From the NCBI RefSeq assembly GCF_002007105.1, contig NZ_MVBC01000007.1:62001-126000 (forward strand): a stretch of 64,000 nucleotides of DNA. The letters are read 5' to 3'. This document shows, piece by piece, positions 8,207 through 16,372 of the stretch. The DNA is from Hymenobacter sp. CRA2. Lineage in GTDB: Bacteria > Bacteroidota > Bacteroidia > Cytophagales > Hymenobacteraceae. The notes under the pieces were generated by a model that saw nothing but the letters and a program-made list of their open reading frames with translations, was not told the DNA's origin and ran no database searches. The translations under genes were made by a program, and so were the position numbers. Numbering within the stretch: position 1 is the stretch's first letter; every line of letters begins with the position of its first letter.

Positions 8207-8430
8207 ACCATCACGACGTCTGAGTGCCTAACGGTAAGCAACTGCCGGCACGCGGAAAAGTTGGGTGCGGCGGCCGGCTTTTTGCTGGCTGCTGCCGGCC
8301 GGTGTAGGTCGTCGGGTTCTACTCGGGTTTTCTGCTGGTTTTGGCGTTTATTGCGCCTCTGAGCGGGCAACGCCGGCGTTGGCCCGTTCGTTAGTAACTC
8401 TGCACACTCACCCCCAATCTCTTCTCCATC

Positions 8431-8547
8431 ATGGCCAAAGCCCAAGACGCCCGCAAGGAAAAAAAAAAGGAGCCCACCAAAACCGCCAAAGAGAAAAAAG
8501 CGGCGAAGGACGAAAAGAAAAAGCAGCGCGACCGGAGCAGCGAATAG
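8431..8547 (+). CDS. small lysine-rich protein
   Basis: A 38-residue open frame, MAKAQDARK to RDRSSE. Nearly 40 percent of the residues are Lys, with many Glu and Ala, predicting one long charged helix. It is too short for routine calling, but it begins with ATG and ends 23 bp before a good hairpin terminator, which supports real expression. It resembles small basic nucleoid or RNA-associated proteins in composition only; no function can be assigned. Confidence 0.55.
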   Translation: MAKAQDARKEKKKEPTKTAKEKKAAKDEKKKQRDRSSE

Positions 8548-8569
8548 CCGCGGCTTCTCGTGCCGAACT

Positions 8570-8598
8570 AAGGCTGCCCCGCCGGGGTGGCCTTTTTT
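8570..8598 (+). terminator. Rho-independent terminator after the Lys-rich gene
   Basis: A stem of 11 pairs, including two G-T wobbles, has a short loop and is followed by six T residues. Confidence 0.8.
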
Positions 8599-8770
8599 AT
8601 GGCCGAGGCCAGCGGGCGGGAAATCAGGGCTAAAGCGCGGACGGCAGCGGCGGGCCAGCTCGACCGTTGTATCCTGATGAACGGGCGTGCGTAGGCAAGG
8701 CACGGTGCCTCTGCGCTGGCCGGTACTGGCACCGGCCACAGGGCGCCGCCTACCTGCTTTTTGGCCCGCT

Positions 8771-10033
8771 ATGAACGCAACTATTCCCCGCGACCCCAGC
8801 CTCGACAGCACCGTGGCGCTGCTGCGCGAAGGCTTTCCCTTCATCAACAACCGCTGCCGCCGCCTCGGTACCGACGTGTTCCAGATGCGCCTGCTGGGCA
8901 TGACCACCATCTGCCTGCACGGCCCGGAGGCGGTGCGCCTGTTCTACGATCAGGGCCATTTTGTGCGCACGGGGGCCATTCCGAAGCCGGTGCAGAAAAC
9001 CTTGCTCGGTGAAAACGGCGTGCAAACCATGGACGACGCGCCCCACCGGCACCGCAAGGCCATGTTTATGTCGGTGATGACGCCCCAGAACATCCGCCGC
9101 CTGATGACGCTGATGCAGGAGCACTGGGAAGCCTACGCCGCCGGCTGGGAGCAGCAAGAGGAAATCCGGCTGTTTGAGCAAGCGCAGGAAGTGCTGTGCC
9201 GCGCCGCCTGCGCTTGGGCCGGGGTGCCGCTGTCGGAGGCTGATGCGCCGCGCCGCGCCCGTGACTTTGCCACCATGGTCGACGCCTTCGGCACCATGGC
9301 GCCGCGGCACTGGCGCGGCCGCGCGGCCCGCAGCCGCGCCGAGCATTGGATTCGGGGCGTTATCCGCCAGATTCGCAAGGGCGAACTGGCCCCGGCCGTG
9401 GATTCGCCGGCCTATGTGGTGGCCTGGCACCGCAACCTCGACGACGAGCTGCTGAGCGTGCAAATGGCCGCCGTGGAGCTCATCAACCTTATCCGGCCCA
9501 TCGTGGCCATTGCGTGGTACGTCACCTTCGCGGCGCTGGCGCTGCACCAGCACCCCGAGTGCCGCGCTCAGCTGCTGGCCGACCGCAGCTACCTGGAGCT
9601 GTTCGTGCACGAGGTGCGGCGTTTTTACCCCTTTGCACCCTTCACCGGCGCCCGCGTCCGGGCCGATTTTGACTGGCAGGGCTACCACTTTCCGCAGGGC
9701 ACACTGGTGCTGCTGGATGTGTACGGCACCAACCGCGACGCCCAGCGCTGGCAGCGGCCGGACGAGTTCGAGCCCGAACGGTTTCGGCACTGGCAGGAAA
9801 ACCCCTTCGACTTTATTCCGCAGGGCGGCGGCGACTTCCTCGGCGGGCACCGCTGCGCCGGCGAGTGGATTACCATCGAAGCCACCAAAGTGGCCGTGCA
9901 GTTTCTCGTCAACCTCGCCTACGAGGTGCCCGAGCAGGACCTGAGCTTCAGCCTGGCGCGCATGCCCACCTACCCGCGCAGCAAGTTCATCATGCGCAAC
10001 GTGTGGCGGCTCGGGCCCTACAAGCCGCTGTAG
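8771..10033 (+). CDS. CYP152-type cytochrome P450 fatty acid peroxygenase
   Basis: A 420-residue P450 of the H2O2-dependent fatty acid hydroxylase class. The heme Cys is C362 in 'GGHRCAGEW'. The I-helix lacks the acid-alcohol pair and instead has 'IRPIVAIAWYVTF' with R242-P243, the carboxylate-binding pair of CYP152. Residue 85 is Gln ('NGVQTMDD'). In Bacillus subtilis P450BSbeta the same position is Gln (hydroxylation), while in OleT it is His (decarboxylation), so hydroxylation is expected. The ExxR motif is 'HEVRRF'. The ATG at 8771 gives the usual length; the longer frame adds Arg-rich sequence. No redox partner gene is nearby, as expected for a peroxygenase. Confidence 0.88.
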   Translation: MNATIPRDPSLDSTVALLREGFPFINNRCRRLGTDVFQMRLLGMTTICLHGPEAVRLFYDQGHFVRTGAIPKPVQKTLLGENGVQTMDDAPHRHRKAMFMSVMTPQNIRRLMTLMQEHWEAYAAGWEQQEEIRLFEQAQEVLCRAACAWAGVPLSEADAPRRARDFATMVDAFGTMAPRHWRGRAARSRAEHWIRGVIRQIRKGELAPAVDSPAYVVAWHRNLDDELLSVQMAAVELINLIRPIVAIAWYVTFAALALHQHPECRAQLLADRSYLELFVHEVRRFYPFAPFTGARVRADFDWQGYHFPQGTLVLLDVYGTNRDAQRWQRPDEFEPERFRHWQENPFDFIPQGGGDFLGGHRCAGEWITIEATKVAVQFLVNLAYEVPEQDLSFSLARMPTYPRSKFIMRNVWRLGPYKPL

Positions 10034-10067
10034 TAGCGTGCCTGATGATACGCCTTGCTCTAAACGA

Positions 10068-10100
10068 AACGGCCCCGGTGCAGATAGCACCGGGGCCGTT
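10068..10100. terminator. bidirectional Rho-independent terminator
   Basis: A perfect 13-bp stem (arms 10068-10080 and 10088-10100) with a 7-nt loop lies between the convergent CYP152 and T9SS-protein genes. Confidence 0.8.
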
Positions 10101-10118
10101 GCCAATTAATGGCAGACG

Positions 10119-11831
10119 TTAGCGCGTGACGACAAACCGTTGGGTGGCCGCAGTGGCGGGGCCGGCCTGCACGCGCAGCACATAGGTGCCGCTAGCCAGC
10201 TGCGTCACGGGTACCTGGCTCAGCAGGCCGGCTTCCGTCACGGCCTCGGTGCGCTGTAGCACCACCCGGCCCAGCATATCCAGTACCTGCAGGCGCACCG
10301 GCGCGGCGCCGGCTGTGGGCAGGCGTACCCACAGGGCGTTGGTGGCAGGGTTGGGGAATACTTCCAGGCTACTGGCCGGAGTGTTGAATACAGACGATTG
10401 GGTGTCCGTCAGGCCCAGCAGCAGGATTTGCGGCGTATCGAGTGGGGTGGCCGGCAGCTGGCCGAGCTGCGCGGAAGGCGGCAAGCCAGCGGCCAGGTAC
10501 AGCTGCTGGCCGCTCTGGGCAAAGGCGTACGCGTGGCCGTTGGTGGCGCCGTGGGCTTCGCGCACCCAGTCAAAATTGCTCATTTCGCCCAGGTCGGTAA
10601 GCCGGGTGACGAACACGCCGGTGCCGATGCTGGCCTGGCGCCGGAAGTGCAGGTTGCCGAAGCGGTTGTCGCCGCTGTTCAGCTCGCCGCTCACGTACAG
10701 CACGTTGCCTTGCACGGCCACGCTCCTGGCTTCTTCGTAGCCTGCGCCGCCGCCCGTCTGCACCCACTTAAAGGCTGCACTTGGCCCGGCGTCTACGAGC
10801 TTGGCTACCACCATGTCCAGCGTGCCGGCGGTGCGCGCCTTCAGCGGGCCAAAGTCCACGGCGGTGCCGATGGAGCCCACTGCGTACACGTTCGGGCCCT
10901 GCACGGCCACGCCCGAAAACTGGTCGTGAAACCAGCCACCGGCTCCCCGGGCCCACACAAACTGCCCGCGCGAACCGTTGTCGGTAAGCTTGGCCACAAA
11001 AGCGTCGGAGGTGTGGCGTTCGGGGTCGTTGTTGGGCAGATCCGTGCTGCCGAAGCGGGCTACGGGGCTATAGAAGGCACCCGAAAGGTAGATCTGGTGC
11101 CCCGACACGGCCAGGGCCGTCGGAAAATCGTCGCGGATACCGCCGGCCCGATCGGCCCACGCCACGGAGGCGCTGCTGCCTTGGTCGTCCACGGCCGCTA
11201 CGAAGATATCCTGGGTGCCGTAGCCGGGTAGGTTGTTGTTCGGCAGCGTGAATGTGGCAAAGCGCAAAGGCCCGTAGAAGGTGCCGGCCGCGTACACGCG
11301 GGAGCCCTCCACGGCCAGGGCCGTGCCTTGGGCCTGGCCGGTACCGAGGGGCTGCACCCAGGCGAAGCTGCTGCTAGGGCCGGCGTCGGTGAGCTTGGCC
11401 ACGAAGGCTTCGGTGTTGCCGGTGAAGCCCGCGTTGCGCCGGTGCAGCGCGCCGAAAGTATAATCCGTGCTCTGGCACTCACCCGTCAGGTAGAGGTAGG
11501 GGCCGCGCCGCACCAGTTGGGCCGCGTGGTCGGCTTCGGGGCCGCCGGCGCGCTGCACCCACACAAACCGCTGGGTCGTGCGGTTCCACTTCGCCACGAA
11601 GATGTCCTCAGAGCCCTGGCTGGTCAGGGAGAGGTGGCCGAAGGTGGCGGTGTCGTAGAACGAGCCGGCCAGGTACACGTTGTCGCTGGAATCGGCCACG
11701 ATGGATTGGATCAGCACCGGGGAAGCGCCGCCGACCGGCAGGGCCAGGTTCCAGTCGGGCGTTTGGGCCGTGGCGCGGGCCGCAAAGCCGGCGGCCAGTA
11801 GCATAAGCGAATAGCGGAGTAAGCGTGTCAT
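10119..11831 (-). CDS. secreted beta-propeller-like repeat protein with T9SS sorting domain
   Basis: A 570-residue exported protein with a signal peptide ending at 'RATAQ'. At least six repeats of about 60-65 residues carry the pattern 'D-x-FVAKL ... F-x-WV(Q/R)-x-(A/G)GG', as in 'DAFVAKLTDNGSRGQFVW'. This is an SBBP-like seven-bladed-propeller style array. The last 85 residues ('SLEVFPNPATNALWVRLP' to 'GTYVLRVQAG ... QRFVVTR') are a type A T9SS sorting domain, so the protein should pass the outer membrane and be attached or released. A second protein of the same length and plan is encoded at 38046-39758. The ligand or substrate is unknown. Confidence 0.85.
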   Translation of the reverse strand: MTRLLRYSLMLLAAGFAARATAQTPDWNLALPVGGASPVLIQSIVADSSDNVYLAGSFYDTATFGHLSLTSQGSEDIFVAKWNRTTQRFVWVQRAGGPEADHAAQLVRRGPYLYLTGECQSTDYTFGALHRRNAGFTGNTEAFVAKLTDAGPSSSFAWVQPLGTGQAQGTALAVEGSRVYAAGTFYGPLRFATFTLPNNNLPGYGTQDIFVAAVDDQGSSASVAWADRAGGIRDDFPTALAVSGHQIYLSGAFYSPVARFGSTDLPNNDPERHTSDAFVAKLTDNGSRGQFVWARGAGGWFHDQFSGVAVQGPNVYAVGSIGTAVDFGPLKARTAGTLDMVVAKLVDAGPSAAFKWVQTGGGAGYEEARSVAVQGNVLYVSGELNSGDNRFGNLHFRRQASIGTGVFVTRLTDLGEMSNFDWVREAHGATNGHAYAFAQSGQQLYLAAGLPPSAQLGQLPATPLDTPQILLLGLTDTQSSVFNTPASSLEVFPNPATNALWVRLPTAGAAPVRLQVLDMLGRVVLQRTEAVTEAGLLSQVPVTQLASGTYVLRVQAGPATAATQRFVVTR

Positions 11832-12226
11832 CAGAATGAGAACAATAAACGGTGGTAGACTCGGCGAAAGGCGAAACTGCTTCGGGCCAACCAGGCGCAG
11901 TAGGAGGGAGGCTGCCCGGCAGTGCTGAAAGCCTCAGCAAGTACGTCGCCGACAGCCCTTGCCACCACACCAAAGTGTGGTTTAAGCTGACTTTAGGCCA
12001 ATCTGAATAAATGCGCCAATAGGTATATTGGCAGCGGTTTTTGGCTGCGTTTTGGCTGGTATATTCTGACTTTTTGATGCGCCAAAACCAGGCCTTGCCG
12101 TATGCGCAGATACTGCTTTGCCAGTAAGTGCTAAGCAAGCCGCCCGCTGATGCGCAGCGGGCGGGAAGTAGCAGGCAGGGAGCAAGGTCCGTGGTTTGGG
12201 CACGGTAGCAGCATTGGCTTGGCTGA
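11832..12226. other. 395-bp intergenic region without a recognised gene
   Basis: No convincing coding frame was seen; overlapping frames are composition shadows. Two small inverted repeats are visible: ACCACAC/GTGTGGT at 11964-11981 and GCCAAT/ATTGGC with a 6-bp spacer at 12013-12030. The stretch 12000-12120 is A/T-richer than its surroundings. It may hold the promoter for the T9SS protein gene, which starts at 11831. Confidence 0.5.
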
Positions 12227-13198
12227 TTATGCTGAGGGCAGCACCTGCGGATTGGCAATGCCCTGCGGGCGGCCAGCGGCAAAGGCCACCACATTCTCGA
12301 AGGCCTTGCCGAAGTATAGCTCGTAGCTGCTGCGCTCCACGTAGCCTAGGTGCGGGGTGCACAGCACGTTGGGCAGTTGCAGCAAGGGGTGGTTGGGGTC
12401 GAATATGGGCTCCTGCTCGTACACATCCACGGCGGCGAAGCCCGGGCGGCCCCGGCGCAGCGTCGCTTCCAGCGCGCCCGGCTGCAGCAGCTCGGCCCGG
12501 CTGATGTTGACCAGCAGGGCGTCGGGCTTCATGCGCGCCAGGTCCGCGGGGCCGATGAGGTGGCGCGTGGCGTCGGTCAGGCGCAAGTGCAGGCTCACAA
12601 TGTCGGCCTCGGCGAAAAAGGCCTCGCGGTTGCTGGCGGCTTGGTGCCCATCGGCCACGGCCGCCCGGCGCGAGGCTTCGCTGCCCCACACCAGCACCGG
12701 CACCTCGAAGGCCTGGGCGTAGTGGGCCACGCGCCGCCCGATTTTGCCGTAGCCCCAGATACCCAGCGTCTGGCCTTGCAGGGCGCGGCCCATGTTGACC
12801 TGCCAGCGGCCCTGCTTCATGGCCGCTATGGCGGCCGGTAGTTCGCGCCGCGCATTCAGCATCAGGGCCCAGGCCAGCTCGGCCGGCGCCACGGGTGAGC
12901 CGACGCCCTCGGCCACCGCCACACCGCGGGCCGTGCAGGCCTCCAGGTCGAGGTGGCTGGAAATCTTGCCCGTCTGGCTGATGAGGCGCAGCTTGGGCAG
13001 ACGCGCCAGCAATTCAGCTGTGATGCTGGTCCGTTCGCGCGTGAGCACCAGGGCATCGGCCTCCTGAAAGCGGCTGGCCAGCGTGTCGAGGTCAGTGGCT
13101 GCGTCGTGGTAAATACTAACCCGGTGGCCGTCGAGCAGACGGAAGCAGTCCAGGGTCTGAATGACGTGCTGGTAGTCGTCGGGAATGATGATGTGCAT
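12227..13198 (-). CDS. D-isomer-specific 2-hydroxyacid dehydrogenase
   Basis: A 323-residue NAD-dependent dehydrogenase. The Rossmann glycine motif is 'GIWGYGKIGRR' (about 146-156). The catalytic set is Arg in 'VNISRAEL' (about 233), Glu in 'DVYEQEP' (about 262) and His in 'CTPHLGY' (about 281). The family interconverts 2-keto and D-2-hydroxy acids (glycerate, phosphoglycerate and others). It lacks the C-terminal ACT domain of long SerA forms. It lies 69 bp downstream of the Gfo/Idh/MocA gene on the same strand, so co-transcription in sugar-acid metabolism is plausible. The start MHIIIPDDYQ fits the fold. The exact substrate is unknown. Confidence 0.85.
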   Translation of the reverse strand: MHIIIPDDYQHVIQTLDCFRLLDGHRVSIYHDAATDLDTLASRFQEADALVLTRERTSITAELLARLPKLRLISQTGKISSHLDLEACTARGVAVAEGVGSPVAPAELAWALMLNARRELPAAIAAMKQGRWQVNMGRALQGQTLGIWGYGKIGRRVAHYAQAFEVPVLVWGSEASRRAAVADGHQAASNREAFFAEADIVSLHLRLTDATRHLIGPADLARMKPDALLVNISRAELLQPGALEATLRRGRPGFAAVDVYEQEPIFDPNHPLLQLPNVLCTPHLGYVERSSYELYFGKAFENVVAFAAGRPQGIANPQVLPSA

Positions 13199-13267
13199 GG
13201 GGCAGGCGCAGGAGAATCGGGCATAATGACGGCATGTCTTTGGCTCCAACCAAAGCGAATTCAGCCT

Positions 13268-14476
13268 TTAACCTTTGCCCACCCGGTCCAGCACGTCCTT
13301 TACGTCCTTGGTTGATACCTTCTGCCCGGTTTCGGCGGCGCGGTAAATGGCCAGCAGCAGTTGCACGTCGCGCAGGCCCATTTCGCCGGGCACGCGGGTG
13401 AGCTTGTTGTTGAGCACGCAGTCGGCGAAGTCGTCCATCTGCGCAGCCTGTTGGTTCACGTTCCGAATGTTCATCCCGCCCTGGCTGGTGCGCCCCTCAA
13501 TGCCGCCGTACCCGAAGGCGGACTGCAGCTCAAACCAACCCTTGGAGGCTTCGGCGCGCAGGCGGCTCTGCATGTTTTCGGCGTAGCTGGTGCGGCAATC
13601 AGCCACCGAGCCGTCGGCAAACTGCAGCTGCCAGTCCACGCCGGCTTCCACTTCCTTAAACAGGTCGCCACCGGGCTTGGGCGTGAACTTCGCCGTAACC
13701 GACACGGGCACCTGTCCTTTGGTGTAGAGCGCGCCCTGCAGGCAATAAATGCCCATATCCATCAGTGGCCCGCCGCCGCTCAGCTCCCGGTCCACGCGCC
13801 AGGGCGTGTCGTTGTTGAACCGGAAGCCGTTATCGGCCAGGATGCGCTTCACCGGCCCAAGCACCTGCTGCTGACCCAGGCGCATCATTTCGCGGTGGTG
13901 CGGCTCGGAGTGCAGGCGGTAGCCGATGCCCAGCTTCTTGCCCGCTTTCTGACTGGCCGCAATCATGCGTTGCGCGTCGGCCACGGTGGTAGCCATCGGC
14001 TTTTCGCAGATGACGTGCTTGCCTGCCTGCAGGGCGCGCACCGTGTACTCGGCATGCAAGGCATTGGGCAGCACCACGTACACAATGTCGATGTCGGGGT
14101 TGTCGGCAATGCGGTCGAAGGTCTTGTAGTCGTATGTGCTCTTGGCCGCAATACCGTATTGCTGCTGCCATTGCTGCGCCTTGCCCGGCGTACCCGTCAC
14201 GATGCCCGCGAGGCGGCAGAGCCTGGTTTGTTGCAACGCCGGGGCGAGCTGGCCGCTGCTGTACTTGCCCAGGCCCACCAGCGCCACGCCCAGCTTGCGG
14301 CCCTGGCGCAGGGCCTCCAGGCTGGCCGGGCCGTAGGGCATTTCTTCCAGCCAGGAAAAGGGGGCGCCCAACACCGACGAGCCCACGAGCGTGGCGCCCA
14401 GGCCCAAAGCCGCGGTGCGGATAAATTCGCGCCGTGAGGCGGTAGCCGGTGAGGAGGAAGGGTCAACGCTTTTCAT
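13268..14476 (-). CDS. Tat-exported Gfo/Idh/MocA-family oxidoreductase
   Basis: A 402-residue NAD(P)-dependent sugar oxidoreductase related to glucose-fructose oxidoreductase. A twin-arginine signal is present ('ASRREFIRTAALGLGATLVG', R15-R16). The Rossmann segment 'KLGVALVGLGKYSSG' follows at about 61-75. 'VICEKPMATT' supplies the conserved E-K-P cofactor and catalytic lysine region. The C-terminal half has 'GGGPLMDMGIYCLQG', the GGGxxxDxGxY motif of the substrate domain. It is probably periplasmic and folded before export with its cofactor. It is followed by a D-2-hydroxyacid dehydrogenase. Its substrate is probably a free sugar, but this is an inference. Confidence 0.85.
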   Translation of the reverse strand: MKSVDPSSSPATASRREFIRTAALGLGATLVGSSVLGAPFSWLEEMPYGPASLEALRQGRKLGVALVGLGKYSSGQLAPALQQTRLCRLAGIVTGTPGKAQQWQQQYGIAAKSTYDYKTFDRIADNPDIDIVYVVLPNALHAEYTVRALQAGKHVICEKPMATTVADAQRMIAASQKAGKKLGIGYRLHSEPHHREMMRLGQQQVLGPVKRILADNGFRFNNDTPWRVDRELSGGGPLMDMGIYCLQGALYTKGQVPVSVTAKFTPKPGGDLFKEVEAGVDWQLQFADGSVADCRTSYAENMQSRLRAEASKGWFELQSAFGYGGIEGRTSQGGMNIRNVNQQAAQMDDFADCVLNNKLTRVPGEMGLRDVQLLLAIYRAAETGQKVSTKDVKDVLDRVGKG

Positions 14477-14768
14477 AACTCAAGGTAGTTGTGGAGGATG
14501 ACGGAGCCGTTGCTGTAGTACCGGCAAAAAGCCGACTGGGTTATCGGGAAGGCGGCGAATGTTTGCCCGCAGCTCGGCCTGCTACCAAGCCGTTGCCGGA
14601 CAGGAGCTTGGCATCGTAAGCAGGCCTGCTTGAGAGGGCAGGGCACTGCCAAGGCGGGAAATCGAATTTTAGTGGCTGCTCTCTTGTTTAAATATGGCAC
14701 GAAATTGTCTTGAGTAGTGCCCGAAGCTTCCGCAAGGAAGCCATTGTTGCACAAAACGATAGTGAGCC

Positions 14769-15038
14769 ATGAGAGCCTTAAGTCTTGTTCTGTTGTTCGT
14801 CACCAGCCTGTTTTTTGCCAGCTGTTCCGGCCGCACCACCGGGGCCATTCTGGGTGGCTCGGCCGGCGCCGTTACCGGCAGCGCCATCGGGGGTAAAAAA
14901 GGGGCCGTGATTGGCGGTGCCGCCGGGGTTGTGGGCGGGGCCATCATTGGCAATGCCCGCGACAAGAAGAAAGAACGCGAAAAAGAGGAGCGGCGCGATG
15001 AGCGTCGGCGCCAGCGCGAAGTAGCCCGCAACCGATAG
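14769..15038 (+). CDS. glycine-zipper lipoprotein
   Basis: An 89-residue small lipoprotein. The signal peptide ends in a lipobox 'FFASC' (Cys19). A glycine-zipper region follows ('TGAILGGSAGAVTGSAIGG' and 'GAVIGGAAGVVGGAIIG'), then a highly charged coiled-coil tail rich in Lys, Arg and Glu. Glycine-zipper lipoproteins of the SlyB/OsmB kind sit in the outer membrane and are often envelope-stress genes. It is a single-gene unit with its own strong terminator. The class is firm; the biological role is not known. Confidence 0.75.
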   Translation: MRALSLVLLFVTSLFFASCSGRTTGAILGGSAGAVTGSAIGGKKGAVIGGAAGVVGGAIIGNARDKKKEREKEERRDERRRQREVARNR

Positions 15039-15061
15039 GAACTGCAGCAGTGCAGGTAGCA

Positions 15062-15090
15062 AAAAAAGACCGCCCGGAGCGGTCTTTTTT
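15062..15090 (+). terminator. Rho-independent terminator of the glycine-zipper gene
   Basis: A 12-bp perfect stem (arms 15062-15073 and 15079-15090) ends in six T residues. The A-run on the left arm also allows function on the minus strand. Confidence 0.9.
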
Positions 15091-15165
15091 GTGCCCGGTT
15101 GCGTATGCCGTCTGTTGTTACCGAATCATCTCACTGGCCGCTCGCTGCGGCCCGTTTCGTCAGTT

Positions 15166-16146
15166 ATGGACTACATCCGCCTCGGAAATACCGGCCTGAA
15201 AGTTTCGCGCATTTGCCTCGGCACTATGACCTACGGCCGCCCCACCGAGCGGTGGCCCTGGGCCTTGGAAGAGGAAGCCAGTCGGCCATTTATTCAGCAG
15301 GCCCTGGAGCTGGGCATCAACTTCTTTGATACGGCTGACGTGTACTCCAACGGGGCCAGTGAGGAAGTGCTGGGCCGCGCCCTGCGCGACTTCGCCAAGC
15401 GCGACGAGGTGGTGCTGGCTACCAAAGTGTACAACCCCATGGGCCCCGACCCGAATAACCGCGGCCTTTCGCGCAAGCACATCATGAGTGCCATCGACGC
15501 GAGCCTGAAGCGCCTTGGCACCGATTACGTCGACCTCTACCAGATTCACCGCTGGGACTACAACACGCCCATTGAAGAGACGCTGGAAGCCCTGCACGAC
15601 GTGGTAAAGGCCGGCAAGGCGCGCTACATCGGTGCCTCCAGCATGTACGCGTGGCAGTTTGCCCAGGCCCTCTACCTGGCCGACAAGCACAACTGGACGC
15701 GCTTCGTGTCGATGCAGCCGCACTACAACTTGGTGTACCGCGAGGAGGAGCGCGAAATGCTGCCGCTGTGCCAGGACCAGAGAATTGGCGTAATTCCCTG
15801 GTCGCCGCTGGCGCGCGGGCTGCTTTCGGGCAAGCGCCGCAAGGAGGGCAACGAAACCGAGCGTGCCCGCACCGACGCTTTCGCCAAGAGCATGTACTCC
15901 CGCGACGATGATTTTCAGGTAGCCGACCGCGTCTCGGCGCTGGCCGAACAACGGGGCCTACCCGCCGCGCAAATTGCCCTGGCCTGGTTGCTGTCGAAGT
16001 CGGTGGTGACGGCGCCCATCGTCGGGGCCAGCAAGCCTGGGCACCTGGAAGACGCCGTGGCCGCCGTATCGGTCAAGCTGTCGGGCCAGGAAATCAAGCA
16101 GCTGGAAGAGCTGTATCAGCCGCACCCGGTACTAGGCTTTTCGTAA
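15166..16146 (+). CDS. aldo/keto reductase
   Basis: A 326-residue NADPH-dependent reductase with the TIM-barrel AKR fold. The catalytic tetrad is visible: Asp in 'NFFDTADVYSNG', Tyr in the same motif, Lys in 'VLATKVYNPM' and His in 'LYQIHRWDYN'. The C-terminal cofactor region 'APIVGASKPGHLEDAV' is also typical. It belongs with the YajO/Gfo-like bacterial AKRs that reduce sugar aldehydes or ketones. The ATG at 15166 (MDYIRLGNTG) was chosen because it begins the first barrel strand. It is close to the uronate cluster, but a role there is only an inference. Confidence 0.88.
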   Translation: MDYIRLGNTGLKVSRICLGTMTYGRPTERWPWALEEEASRPFIQQALELGINFFDTADVYSNGASEEVLGRALRDFAKRDEVVLATKVYNPMGPDPNNRGLSRKHIMSAIDASLKRLGTDYVDLYQIHRWDYNTPIEETLEALHDVVKAGKARYIGASSMYAWQFAQALYLADKHNWTRFVSMQPHYNLVYREEEREMLPLCQDQRIGVIPWSPLARGLLSGKRRKEGNETERARTDAFAKSMYSRDDDFQVADRVSALAEQRGLPAAQIALAWLLSKSVVTAPIVGASKPGHLEDAVAAVSVKLSGQEIKQLEELYQPHPVLGFS

Positions 16147-16202
16147 GCTTTCGGGGAGGATCAGGAGAGCCCCTGAACAGCAGGCGCAGCTTGGTGCCAC
16201 TT

Positions 16203-16310
16203 GAGCTTTCCGCAAGCGTCAGCCTGCATCGGGCGTACGGCGCAGCCGAAAGGCCTTTTGCTGTGCCATGCGCCAAATGCAGGCTGACTCGTGTGCTCAC
16301 GGATGAGCTT
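16203..16310. repeat. long imperfect palindrome (about 106 bp)
   Basis: Two arms of about 50 nt face each other around the centre AAAGGCCTTT (16250-16258). A perfect 12-bp block GTCAGCCTGCAT / ATGCAGGCTGAC (16218-16229 and 16277-16288) is flanked by matching stretches with scattered mismatches, most of which would be G-U pairs in RNA. It fills the gap between the convergent aldo/keto reductase and LacI-type genes. It could be a terminator, a MITE-like remnant or a structured RNA. Confidence 0.65.
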
Positions 16311-16372
16311 GCCCCGCCGCGTGCTCTTGGTACTGCATCAGGAGCCGCGGGGCCGGCTTCCCGGAATCAAGG

